Positions 1 through 13,700 of a DNA stretch of 64,000 bases are shown piece after piece. The stretch's first letter is position 1; every line of letters starts with the position of its first letter. A program made the position numbers and the translations under genes. The DNA lies in assembly GCA_963576565.1 (NCBI GenBank), contig OY755038.1:207983013-208047012 (forward strand). The letters are read 5' to 3'. The stretch is from Aspidapion aeneum (taxonomy: Eukaryota; Arthropoda; Insecta; Coleoptera; Brentidae). The notes beneath the pieces are model-generated. The model had not been told where the DNA came from and did not search any database. It was given only the letters and a program-made list of their open reading frames with translations.

Positions 1-72
1 TTTACGATTTATTTATTATTTTTAATCTGTACTTTTAAAACATTAAGTGTTTAAGTAAATAAATCATCTACT

Positions 73-1345
73 ACCCTGTAGATAATGTTTTAAAGGTACA
101 TATTGAAAATAGTAAACAAATCGTAAATATATGTAATAGTAACATTGCGTAAGTGTTTGGAAAACCTGTCTAAAGAGCTATAATGAGTCTTGGACATTAT
201 CACTTTCAACACCATGTATTTTAAAAACTGGTCATTAATTTAAGTTGGACCCGTAAAAGTTCAATCTAAACACACTACCGCTTGTTTCTCGTTAACACTT
301 TCGATTAATCTTTACTTAAACACCCTGTAGATAATGTTTTAAACGTACAGATTAGAAATAATAAATAAATCGTAATTATATTTCACACCTTTTTCCTCAG
401 ATCACAAATGTAGTCCCTGACTTTGGTTAAACTTTTCACAAGATTTAGAGATCACTAACCAAATTTTTTTCCCGGTTATACCACTCTGTCATGCCATTCA
501 TTTATCTGTGGTACAGACAGTTTCATTCCTGTTCTTGTGCTAAAGTGACAACAAGTGTTTTTTAATTTTGTGTAATAAAACTCGCAAAAAACATGGAAAA
601 AGAAAGTCAAGAAGCTCATCCAGCTCCTCATCATCTTCGGAAGACGATTCTTCATCTGAGAAGAATATATTGAAAGGGAAATATCCAAACTTCAAGACCG
701 ACTTAGGGCAATCAAAAAAGTAAGGGGCCAGCGTGAAGAACCAAAAGACCTCCCACAAGATACAATGCACTTTCCTTTTCTGAACTTGCCGCCACCTCCA
801 CCACATCACCCTTTTAATTTGCTACCTCGTGTGCTTAAGAAAATTAGATCAGATGATGCCCGGGGCATAGTTGTAGCGCCATAATGGCCAAGCCAGGCGT
901 AGTTTCCCATTTTCAAAGAAATGTTATCATCTGAGATGTTAATTCTACAACCTTCTAAAAAATTATTGTCATTTTTTGATAGGTCTGCACACCCCCTTTG
1001 GAAACAACTTTCCCTGGTGATCGAATATTAGCCACAAAGCGTATCGCCTAAAAGCTAATGTTATTCTGTCATCGGTGACCAATAACACTCTAAAGCAATA
1101 TGAATCAGCATTAAGATTGAGGAAAAAGGTGTTTCACATAATTAATATCAAATTGCTTCACTTAAGGTAAGTTCGTTTGAATATATTAAATATATGTAAT
1201 ATTAACATTGCATATATGTTTGGAAAAAACCGTCTAAGGGGCTATTATGCTTCTTGGAGATTATCACTTTCAACACCCTGTATTTCAAAAAAGTCACTAA
1301 TTTGAGTTGGGTTCATGAGAACTTTTAATAAGAAAGGTTCAGTCT
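73..1345. repeat. Direct repeats downstream of Hairless
   Basis: Sequence at about 134-272 (atgtaatagtaacattgcg, then the actttcaacacc part) recurs at about 1193-1340. The stretch accctgtagataatgtttta at 73-95 recurs at 322-345. These look like fragments of one dispersed repeat. I see no gene between 1 and 1600. Confidence 0.5.
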
Positions 1346-1604
1346 ACAACATACAAAAAATTTTATGAAGTTTGACGGATTACAGAAATCCCATAAGAGG
1401 TGTGCCTCATCCTTTGTAAATCTTTTGAGAGTAGAAAATCCCGCATCATTAGACCTTATCTGACTATATCGATTGCTTCCTATCTTCATCTGATTGCACA
1501 ATATATCTATCTCCTAAATTTGACAGAAAAAAATATAATTTCTCCATTGTCACTTTTAAATATCCTCTTTGATTTTTGCATTGGTTCTCTAGGACTAAAA
1601 CCGT

Positions 1605-1636
1605 TTTATTTTTTAAAGTTCTAAAAGTCTTTTATT
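1605..1636 (-). terminator. Poly(A) signals of Hairless
   Basis: AATAAA on the minus strand occurs at 1631-1636, 43 bases after the stop codon, and again at 1605-1610. Either would give a short 3' UTR. No cleavage site can be placed from sequence alone. Confidence 0.5.
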
Positions 1637-1678
1637 AAAAATATACACCTATACCTGGTAAGACAAGGCACTTCAACT

Positions 1679-1713
1679 TCAACCAGAATGTTTTGATAGG
1701 TTTAATGGCATAT
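1679..1713 (-). CDS. H: Hairless last exon, CtBP-binding motif
   Basis: A good acceptor (cacatattttttttcag, AG at 1714-1715) opens an exon with two carry-over bases, then Met-PLNLSKH-Ser-Gly and TGA (1679-1681). PLNLS is the canonical CtBP-binding motif and PLNLSKH is, as I recall, how fly Hairless ends. The mini-exon is separated from exon 8 by about 5.1 kb of transposon sequence. Phase needs one base from the previous exon, which the downstream donor at 6830 supplies. The motif, its C-terminal place, the acceptor and the nearby poly(A) signals together make chance unlikely. Confidence 0.85.
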
Positions 1714-4700
1714 CTGAAAAAAAATATGTGTAATCATTGAATTAATCTATAAATAAAATTAACTAGAACTAGTTAGGGTTTAAATTGGATACTTTGAGAA
1801 ATTTTCGCATTAATAAGTTCGAACATTTTAGGACATTTACAAAAAACATATGAATATATTAAATATTTTTTATTAGGTATTTAGCAAATCTTTTTTAAAA
1901 ACGAGGGTTGTCTCTTAAGTTTTGCATATACAGTTGGAATAAAACAGTAAAAAACTTTTAAAGACTTTATTGTTTCTCGAAGTATTCTCCACGAAAACTA
2001 ATGCACTTTTGCATGTGCTCAAAGCAGTTGTCAAAGCTGTAATTCACTCGTTTGTTGGTACTGTCAAAATTGCAATCTTGAAGGCGTCGACTGCTTCCTG
2101 TGGCGACTGAAATGTTTTTTGTGCTTGTGCGCACTTGCATTGTCTTGGTGGAGGATAATTCATCGTTCGTTTTTCGAAGCTCAGCGATGACTATCGGCAA
2201 ACAAATGGTGATGTACCAATCGGTAGTAACAGTCCTTTCATCTTCCAGAGGAATTGTTCTACATGACTTTTGAGACAAATGTTGGCTTTTCTTCATCTTG
2301 GAACACCCAAACAGACGACTGATGTTTATTTTCGGGTTCATATAAGTAAATCCAGGATTCATCACACTAACAATGCTGTACACGTTTTTTGACTTTTATG
2401 CCTCAAAGCGGTCTAGAGTTTTTATCTGACACCAATTGACCTTGGCTTCTTTCTGTTCTTCGGTTAACAAATGCGGTATCCAGCGGAAAACTAATTTTCT
2501 TACCCGTAATTCTTCGTGCAAATTTTATGAATTGAGGTCTTTAAAATCCTCAATAAAGCCTCAGTCTCGCGATATGTCACATGTCGATCTTCCGTGATGA
2601 GCATGCGCATAGCATCGATGTTTTCCTGGGTGAGGGCCGTTTTTGGTGCACCTGGCCTTGGAACGCCGCTAAGGCTAATCCGTCCACGCTTGAATGCTTC
2701 ATTACCGAAAACAAATCAACTCGGCAAGGCATTCCTGTTGAGATCCTTCGAATGTTGTAAAACATTATAGCCCGAAAATATTATCGGTTTAATTCCATTT
2801 TTCGACTGATTTCTTAACTTAAAAAATTTACTGCAGCTACAAAACAATATGTATGGCACGGACGTTTTGAATTTAGGTTAGGTAAAGATTGGGGTCAAGT
2901 TTTAATAACGACATTCGAGCAGTGTCGCCCTCTCTGTTCCTATATGCAAAATATAAAAGACAGCCCAGAACAACATTGCTAAAAACGAAACCTATATTTT
3001 TTCGAAATATTTTTTAAGGGATTCTTGAGCAGCTTAATTTTTGGAGGATACTGCAATTTTGTTTGTCAATGTTTTTTTAGAGTTCGTTTTAATATTGCTT
3101 GCTTTATAATATTAACAAATTGAAAAATAAACAATGGTAAACAAAAGTGAAAAATCAGGCGAAAATGAAAATGTAGGTTTACATAAATCGATCATCACTA
3201 TTCCAAGTACGGACAAATTATGAGAGTTGTTAAGGTTCGTTTTCAGAAAAGCTTAGAAAAGTTAGGAGAAATTAGGATTTTATGGGAATTATCAGACCTG
3301 GGCGGTCTTATTTAGAGTGAAAATATGCAAAATTTAAATTAATGTATCCCTTCTAGCTAGTTCTAGCTACCAATTATTATCTGTGTATTTGATATTATTA
3401 TTAATTAATTTATTTGATATCGTATAAAAAATGGGAACTTGATGTGCAGCATGTACGTACGCTATTTAAAATAGTATAAACGTCCGCTAACTATCAAATC
3501 TACAGAATTTTTTCGGCAGAATAATTTAAAAAGGGAAATATACCAACTTCAGCTATCTAACGTTTGTCTTGTTAAATGCATAATTTGTGATTATTTAAAT
3601 ATTGTTTATTCTTAAGCTTAAAAAAAATTTTTTTGTTGTTTCATCTGCAAAAAAAAATCATATGCCGCCTTATAAAACTTGTGAAACTGTCGTAATTATG
3701 TCTTTACCCTGAAGGATGATCCACTACGTCCCTGCTCCCCAGGCTGCCAACGGGATCTCCCCGCTCAACGTTTCCCCAGGAACACGAGGGAGCAGACTCC
3801 CTCCTCAACGATAAGGCTAACGGTTGCACCGGTGGCGAATGGTGGGGGTGAGGCATTGGCGGGTGGCTGCTTAGTGGGTGGGGGTATCTGTTAAATAATT
3901 GTGAACATTTTTGTTATGTTTTATAATACAGGGTGCTTCAGAACTAACGTACAGAAAAAACTGTAGATTCCTTGGCTAAAAATATGGACATTTAGCCAAT
4001 TCTTATGTATATGTTTTCCTAAAATGCTTAGTTTCTAAGAAAATTGCAAAAAAAATAAAAAACTAGATTTGTGTTTACGGACGCCACTGGGTTGTTCGCC
4101 ACACTCGAGTATACCGCGTAATACATAGTTTAAATGGAAATNNNNNNNNNNNNNNNNNNNNNNNNNNNNNNNNNNNNNNNNNNNNNNNNNNNNNNNNNNN
4201 NNNNNNNNNNNNNNNNNNNNNNNNNNNNNNNNNNNNNNNNNNNNNNNNNNNNNNNNNNNNNNNNNNNNNNNNNNNNNNNNNNNNNNNNNNNNNNNNNNNN
4301 NNNNNNNNNNNNNNNNNNNNNNNNNNNNNNNNNNNNNNNNNATGAAAAAGCCCTGCTCAATTAGACTTTTTTAGAACTAACCACGGATGACCAAAACAAC
4401 TAATTAACATAAAAATGCAACAAACATAAGAATCATAAAACAAAAGGCAAAAAAGCCCTACTTTCTCAGAGGCAACAAACTAATAATAAACTAAAAGGAA
4501 CTCAAAATTCAAGACTAGGAAAAATATTGAAAATTTCTACACTTATTCTATGACTGAAGTTTCTTCATTGGGGAAAATATGAAAAATATGAAGGTTTTTC
4601 TAAAAATATGAAGTTTTATGAAGTCTGAAAAAAAATATGAACATTTACATAAAATATGAAGGTGCTGAGAGCCCTGTAATTTTTTCTCTTTTTATCTTTT

Positions 4701-7700
4701 TGTGGGATATCTTTTCTTACTTTGGTCATAGCTCTTGTCAGCGTATCATTTATTTCATCTACATTTTCATTTTCGCATCTTAAGTTTTGGGTTATCTGTT
4801 CCTTTATTTTTTCGTATAGCTTTATTTTAATTTAATTTTTCTTTTCTACCATACCATTCTGTGGCCACTATGTAATCAAGTTTTTCGTTATTCCAAGCCA
4901 TGTCCATTTCGATGCGGTTTCTTTATCATCAGTATCATATCAATATTTAATCTTATTTGTTTGTACAGGGTTTTCCCGTATATTTTTACACCATATCTAA
5001 AATGTTTATTTGAATAGATATCAAAATATGATAAATACAAAAGTTTCATATTTTTTACGAAGTTTAAGAATCTTTAACTCGGAATGTCAAAAAAAAATTC
5101 TAAATGTCAAAATTTGACAGGTCTATGGTTTTTTTAAAGGGAACACCCTGTATATTATTTTAGATATTTATAGATCTCTTATCCCTGATTTTAAAATATT
5201 TATCATTTTATTATTTTATTAATTAGTTTTGGAGATATATGCGCTTAAATGTTTAAAATACTTAAATTGATATACTTAAAACATCAAGGCAGCCATGAAA
5301 AAGACAATCGCATTTACACAAAAAGTGATGCTTTTGTAAGGTGTATAATTAATTAATATTTACTATCCGGGGTGATTCTGCGCAGTATTGTGTGGCGCCG
5401 CAAGCCAGTAAAAACAAAAAATTATGCAATTTTTGTGAAAGAAAAAAAATATTTATTACTTCATTTTTAATTTTCTACATAGCCTCCTTGATTATTAATA
5501 CAATTTTGAATAATTCTGACAAATTTTCTGTGGATAGCTTGAAAGATAGAGTTCGCAAAATGTTCGTTAAGACCAACAATTGTTCATTTTGCTCTATTTT
5601 CTGTTGTAAAATTTAAAGTGTTTGCGGCTGGTTATAATACAACTTATTTTTTAGGTAGCCCCACAAAAAAAATCAAGGGAGAAAAATCGGGGCTATTTGC
5701 TGGCCATAATCATGTGCCGTATCTTCCTATCCAATACTATTATTTAAAAAATTCTTACTGGCTGGATGTTATGTGGGGGGGGCTCCGTCCTGTTGCCATA
5801 TTAAATTTCTATAGTTATTAACAGGGAGTTCTTGTAAAAGCCCTTCTATTTCATTTCGCAACAAATCATGGTCTTTTTCTCTGGTTAAGTTACATTATTA
5901 CCACATTAAGTTTAAAAATATAGGACCAATAACTCTGTTATTCAGGAGACCGCACCAAACATGTAGGGATCTGCGTCCTTGAATTTTGACAGCTTGTAAA
6001 GAATGCGGGTTTTCTCTTGAACAAATACGCTTATTTTTTCTATTGAACCACGGCGGGAATGCTGCCTCATCAGTAAAAATATTCCTCGTTCTATTTCCTG
6101 ACAAAAACGTAATCTGTTTATTTTATGCTCGTTGATTAAATTTTGAACAGGTAAAAATTTATAAGCCTTTAATTTGTGATATTTTTAAAACAGAGTGAAT
6201 TTTATGCCATGATCTGTTAAAAAAAAGTTGCTGCATCCGGAATAGACTGTTCAGGAACAAAATATTTAAGTCGTCTTCAGCGTTTCGTTCGACTGTTCTA
6301 GTTTTTCTTTTAAGTGTTGTCTTCTGTCGGGAAACTGAATATAATTCTGGTTGCGAGCTACAGATGCATTTTCATTATTTATTTTGAAATTTGACAAGGT
6401 CACAAAACAATAGCATCAGTTTTGTGTCAATGCGATTGTTTTTTTCATGGCTTCCTTGATGTTTTAAAAAGTACCAATTTAAGTTTTTTATACCTTTAAA
6501 CGCATATATCTCCAAAACTATATATTTTTGAAATCAGGAAAAAAGGATCTATAAAAATCTGAAATAATATGTAGGGTGTTTCCTTAAAAAAAAACATCGA
6601 CCTGTCAAATTTGACATTTACAAATTTTTTTTGACATTTTGACACAAAGATTCTTAAAATTCGTAAAAAATTATGAAACTTTTGTATTGATCATATTTTG
6701 ATATCTATTCAAATAAACGTTTTAAAATATGGTGTAAAAATATACGGGAAAACCCTGTACCTTCCCAGTCAAAAGGATCATATCAGGATTTAGTTAGAAA
6801 AGAAAATATTAAAGAAAAAGGGCAAAAAACCTACCGACAACTCTATCGATCTTAACCGATCGACGTTCTCGGAGTACATTCGATCCTCGGTAGAGGACAC
6901 TGGCGAGCAATAGCGCGTGGTACTCGGTGACGAGACAGAGGGCACCACGGGATAAGGACTGGCTGGCGAGCGGCTGGGCGAGCGCTTACTCGTACTTGTA
7001 CTGCTACTACTCGGCGAGCGATGACTGTCCTCTGCCAGCAATGAAGTTATGCTGTAAAAATGAAGGAAAATGCACATTAGAAAGGAAGAATCGGAGGTTG
7101 AATAGTTTCGCAGCCTAGCTAGCAATGTTTTTTAATAGCACAAATCTACAAGGATTGGTGCAAAATGATGCATTACGATCGATTTCTCAACTAATCTTTG
7201 TTAATTTGTGAAAGATACTATATTTAAAATTATTTAAAGCCACAAGGTCAAAAACATTTGGTAACTAGACTGCTCTACACTCCACTGTTTGCTTATCTAA
7301 GAAAAAAGTACAAGACCTTCCAAAAAATGTTTTTTTTCTGTTATCAAAAACTACAAGAGTTTGTGTGCTATTCTTGAACTTGTAGAATAAGATCTTTAAA
7401 ATAAGTGTTAAATTCTTGAACGATCTTGAAGTTGAGCGGTCAAGGATGAATGAAATTAAATTTGTGCAAAAATTTACGGGCAAGGCGCCCAAAATTGTCA
7501 TTTGTCAATTCACAGAATGAAAAATAGCTGCAACGATGCCTAGAAAAACTGTTGGTTTTATGAATTTTTGGAAAATCTTTACACTCTTTTTGTAGTAAAA
7601 TGCTTAACCTTTTTTGCTAAACTACAGATATATTTACAAAAAATGTTAAAAGGAGTTTAAGAAAAATTAAATATGTTAGATTATTATTGTTAGAATTAAG

Positions 7701-10700
7701 AGAGAAATTTTTTGATTTAAAAAAATGATTTTTTATTAAAATGTGTCTAACTCAACATGTTAACTGCCGTGATATTTGAAAAATTTAAAATTATGTTTTG
7801 GAAAACGAGTTGATTAATCTACACACAGATGCATAATATTATATCCTATGATGTATTACGCGTAATACAGTTTGTATAAACCTTATGGATGATTCTACCA
7901 AAAGTGGGCTATATGGATATCATTTTTGGTCATTGCTTTTAAATAACAGTACAGCACAGTAAATAATGTTGTTTTTTTAAATTTATGTAACTAATTAGGT
8001 AGGTGTAAGCTAAGAAACATTTAATTTCCCGAATTTTAGGAATTATTGCATAAAAATTCCAGAGGGATGAGTACCAGAGGAATGAGTTTTTTAATGGTTT
8101 TCCAATTTAAATCAAAATCTATTTAGACTACTTAACTTAAGTTTTATATAAACAAAGTTCCTATACTTACAGTTTTAAAACAATCAACAAAAAAATTATA
8201 CTATTGATATCAGTCGAATATTTACTTACCAGAGGAATGATAATTAAAGCGTTCCTTTTGGATTTCTCTGAAAAAAACTAATTTTCTGCCGAAAATAAAA
8301 AGATCTATAACTTAAACCAAACTAAAGTTGACATTATCTGTCACAACTTGTCACCCTCACAAGTAAATTAGATATCCAGGGCCGTCTCTTTCTCTAGAAA
8401 TTAACCGGTGGTATTCACAAATATTGTGTTATTAAAAATGGACCACGTTTAAAAATGTAAAATTTTCCGGAGAAAATGTAAATTCGGATTTTCAAAAATA
8501 TTACTGCAAACTTAAGTTTTATCAATTTTTTGATAAATAGTTAAGACTTGGTTAAATATTATTTATTAGGATATTTTTTTCAATCTGAGTTTTTAATATT
8601 TGGTTATGCACTACACCAGAGGAATGAGGTATTTGCTTTGTAATAAAAAAATTATAAACTTGCAATTTTTTTTATACATTAAACTCAAATGCTCCATAAA
8701 GAAAACATTTCGTTTTAAATCTTATAACTAAAACTATGCTTCATTTGCAGTCTGTGTTTGAAAAATATGCATTCCCACTCCACAGCACCATTTTTGTAGA
8801 ATCATCCTTATATGTTGTAAAAAATTATATTTTCCTCATTTTCAATAAACTGTTTTCTTTTTTAAATTAAAATAGTCACAAACCTAATAGACACACCTAA
8901 AATATGTAGGCGTTGCAGACCTCATTCGTTATCGAAAAAAGCACCTGCGCCATCTTTAGGCTGTTGCGGCAGTTAACGCGTTAAAGTTACAAACCTTGTC
9001 AACTAAAACACGTGTGTATCAGTCATTTTACTATTCGGTATTCTGGTATCTACTGAGCCGCTACCGATGGTGGCGCACAACCCAGTAAATAGCAGCGAAA
9101 AGATTTTTTAAACCGATTTTCGTGGATCGATTCGATTCAACCATCAAAATTTTAACCTAAAAATAAAAAGTCCAAAAAAGATCAGTAAAAAAGAGCTCAG
9201 CTTAAAAATTAACAACAAAAATTGGAATCCTAGAATTTAACAATATTGAAAAGTTAAAAGATCTGAATATTGGAACAACAAAACCGGTTTTTGTCGATTG
9301 ATTTGATTCTACCATTAAAATGTTGACTTAAAAGTAAAAATTGAAAAATAGAGAAGTAACAAAAAATATTGCTTAAAAATTAACAACTAAAACTGGATGT
9401 GGAACTCCTAAGCTTTAACACTATAAAAAATCTGAAAATAAAAAACAAAAATATTACTTAAAAATAACGCCCATTCTATGCAACTTTAAGAGTTATTAGT
9501 GTTTAGACCTTCTGTTCAAAATTATAAAATCCTAAAAATTAGGACACTACTTCTTCAACCAGAAATATTTAAAAAATATATTTGATCCTAAATTTTAAAT
9601 TTGAATTCACATCCATTTATGGTGACATTTTTTTTAAAAGTTGCTTGCCATGTTTTAAATTTTTGTAACTAACAAAATATTTTACCTTAAGTTTTTTTTT
9701 GCTTACTTCTAAAGCTTTAGGAAAAAAATTGAAATTTAAAAGTTAGTTTTTTTACATAGTTGTGCTTTAAGCACTATAAAAAAAAAGATGCCTACAGTAA
9801 GAAATTATCCTAAGTTGCATGCAAAGTGTATCTAAGAAGAAGGAAAGTGCCTAAGCATGCTTTGATAGAAAAAGTATCCATTGCCTGTAGCGCTATTCTT
9901 GAATTCAGAGGAAATTTTATATCTCTCCCTCTAGCAACGTCTCTGATCGTTCCACGCATCTAATTTCTCTCGGTTTTGAAAATTGCATGCGTGGACCAAT
10001 CAGAGCGTAATTTCCAGGGTGAGGAATAAAATATGCCCAAAATATAACATACATATAATATATTTATATTATAATTTCTAAATTGTCAGGGCGGCCAGCA
10101 ACTAAAGTCGCATTTTTTTTAATGATTCTATGACCTTTTTTAAAAAATATGGGTTTGTTTTTAGAACGTAAGCTCTACAAACATTTCTCAAGTATAATTA
10201 GAGCTTCTGAACGCGATTTTGTACCTTACCTTGCCATAACCACATAAGAGAAACTTTAGGCGATTTTTAGCGATGGACCGTCAGGTAATTCGTTATCTTC
10301 CTTTAAATGCGAGAATCTAACAGAGAGGGTTTAACCAAGAAACGTAAAATTATCATGCATTTTCATTGTTCTTTTGACCAAAGATAACCTAACTTCAGAG
10401 GAGGGTTTTGTTGTTTCTTGGTTAAATGCTCTCTGTTAGATTCTCGCATTTAAAGGAAGAGAACGAATAACCGGACGGTACATCGCTAAAAATCACATTT
10501 TATCTCATCAAAATTTTAACCTTTGTGACCGCTGGCCGCCCTAATTGCAAAAAGCATACTTCCAATATATGTACATAAATATGCCTCAATCTCAGATGAC
10601 TTACGTCTACCTAAACATACTGCCGATGTCGGTCTAGTTATTTACTTTCTAATTGAAGTTTAGCGTAGAACAGGCCATGAAAAAGAAATGTGAACGATGT

Positions 10701-13700
10701 AGCCAAGCAGTCAAGTTTTGTGATTAAGAAGTAGATAAATTGATTAAAAAATCATAAAAAAATAACATAAAATGGTTAATGACAGTGTCGAAAATATTCT
10801 TAAACCAACCAATAAAAACATATAACATTGCAAATTTTTTTATATGTTATAAGGATCCTGGAGGAGGGTAGTTTTCAACCTAAAATCCCTGTGCTACTCC
10901 CGTGGCACTCGAAAACTTGCAATTTTTTTAGGTTTTTTTCCAAAAAAACAATCTTAAGGAAGTATTTACGTTCTGTGCTTTTGTATAGCCAACCGAATTC
11001 TGTATATGGTGTCTCATTATATTTTTTCCCACCCATTTAGACCATTAATAATTGACATAGGAATATAAAAGAAATTGTGTTCGAATTCGCGAAATTTTTA
11101 CTTTTAAATTGCATCTTGACTTTATTTCTGATGCTTACCGTATTTCACAAGCGCTCAAATTTATAGTTTTTGTAAATTGGATGCTCCTTATATTATTTAA
11201 TTAATAGATTAGGCTTGGAATATACTTTTCAAAAAATACCCCATATGTCGCAGCACAGCACAAAAACGACGAATTTTCATAAAAAAGAACTGGAAATTAT
11301 TAAAGTTTTGCTGTATAAAACCATACTGAAATATCTCTCAGTTGATTGGTTGGCAGAAGTGACAGATCAACGCTTGCGCACGTCTTGGAATTCATCTCGG
11401 TATTTAACGACTCGTATCAAAATGGACGGGCCACGATCCTCCACTTTGTTGACGTCACATCCGGGGCTGATTTTTTTTGATGGTCACGTTACGACACAGC
11501 TGATTGTCTTTAAAATATTGAAGTTGGAATGACGGTTCATGGATATTTGATTTTTTTTAAAATAAAGCCGTTTTTGAGATTGTTTTTACTTTATTCTGGC
11601 AGAACAATTTTTTTTAAATGTATAGTTAGCCCTAATTTTTTATAGCCGCTTCATTAGCTCACACAAAAATTAAGTTTAAAGCAGAAGCGAATGTGACATT
11701 CACATATGACAAAGTCAAATACATGTCAAATAAAACAGTTGGCATGTGGTACATGGCGGGTAATTTGAATTCAAAATAAGGAATGCTAAATCTTGAAGAT
11801 TTTAACCTTTTAATCATGTTGCTTCCTTACAAACCTTTGGTGGAATATCGGGATGGTGTCTGAGAATATTTCACTGAAATTTTGCGGAAATCTGTAGTGC
11901 CATTTTGAAAATATCATAAAAAAACGTCTGACCTCCCATAAGACCCAATGTAAAATTCAGCCCCGGGAGAACAGCTGATTTTTTCAGGGTCGTGGCCTCT
12001 ATTTTTGTGTTGGCCTTGAGTTGGCATGTGGTACATGGCGGGTAATTTGAATTCAAAATAAGGAATGCTAAGTCTTGAAGATTTTAACCTTTGAATCATG
12101 TTGCTTTCTTACAAACCTTTGGTGAAATATCGGGATGGTGTCTGAGAATATTTGACTGAAATCTGTAGTGCCATTTTGAAAATATCATAAAAAAAACGTC
12201 TGACCTCCCATAAGCCCCAATGTAAAATTCAGCCCCGGGAGAACAGCTGATTTTTTCAGGGTCGTGGCCTCTATTTTTGTGTTGGCCTTGTGTTATCTTT
12301 TTATCATTTAAAAAAATAATCGCTAATATCTCAGAAACTATGGCTCTAAACTACGGCATATTGGGTATTTTTGGAAAATATGTTCCAAGGATAATCTATT
12401 AATTAAATAATATAAGAGCATCCAATTTACAAAAACTATAAATTTGAGCGCCTGTCAAATATGGTAAGCTTTAGGAATAAAGTCAAGATGCAATTTAAAA
12501 GTAAAATTTTCGCGAATTCGAACACAATTTTTTGTATATTCCTATATTAATTATTAATGGTCTAACAGGGTGGGAAAAATATAATGAGACACCCTGTACA
12601 ATCTGAGCGCAATCCTAGTTTCCTAGGTTAGCAAAGTACGTACCGGCTAAACTAATCGTCCTAGAGAAAAGTGAAAAGGAAAGTATATGTATTTATAGAG
12701 AATTGTATTGGCTTTAACCTGGTTCTCAAATTGTGCCTTTAGGTAATATACTTTGGACAAAAACGAAAAAAATAGTAGAACATCGGTGTTCCAGAAAATA
12801 AAAAAAATTGTACTTAAAAATTATGGAATCTATAGTAGGAGGTCATAGCGTCTTTTGTCGGCTTTTGATAAAGATTTTATAACACCTGTCGTGGTCAATT
12901 ACTGATTGGTGGGAACCAACACTGCTTGACCTGTTAACAGACACAAAAATAAAATTTCGGACTTCCATTGTCTTTATTTATTTTAAAACACGACGTTTCG
13001 GTTAGTAAGTATCTCTAACCGTTATCAAGTGTAAACTAAACAATCTAGTCTCTAGGACTTATACTACTTGGTCTGCAGTTAGGTGTGACGGCCCGCCCCC
13101 TTTTTTAATCCTAAGACGCCTGTTTTCCTTAAGGAGTGGTTTCCATATGTTTGGTATGTCCGTGCTTGGTTGACTGAAAACTTCTTTATTCTGCATTATA
13201 AACGCAGCTTCAATAAACTTTCGTAAGATTTCGTAAGATTGTTTAGTTTACACTTGATAACGGTTAGAGATACTTACTAACCGAAACGTCGTGTTTTAAA
13301 ATAAATAAAGACAATGGAAGTCCGAAATTTTATTTTTACACAATCATTGTCTACGAGTTTCAAACAAAGAGACACAAAAATGCTATAAAGGTAAAATATC
13401 AAAATATTTTTTTTAATTCTGAACGGTTTAAGCTAGAGCACAGCCCCTCTATCATAAGCCTGATCTTACTTTAAAATGCAACATAATGGTGCTTTTGGTT
13501 CTGCAAAACAAAGGACAGGTTAACACGCTGACAAAAAAAACTTGACCGAAACCACCATATTGTCAAAAGCTGATAAATCTAAAATATCTATTACAGTGAC
13601 AATAACAAAATATTAGGCTGACAAGAAATTAATGGAAATGTCAGCTTTCGACAATGTTGCATTTCAAAGTAGGATCGGGCTTGTTATAGAGTTGTTACTG

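Noticed and set aside
3705..3895. G+C-rich patch as the Hairless C-terminal exon (minus strand, acceptor-like cactaag)
   Set aside because: It encodes no CtBP motif, and the true PLNLSKH exon was found at 1679-1713 with a better acceptor and poly(A) signals.
4130..4364. 76-codon open frames on both strands
   Set aside because: They consist almost wholly of unknown bases in the assembly gap.
7425..7445. PLNFK on the minus strand, resembling a CtBP motif
   Set aside because: It lies upstream of exon 8, has no acceptor, and is in a frame without support.
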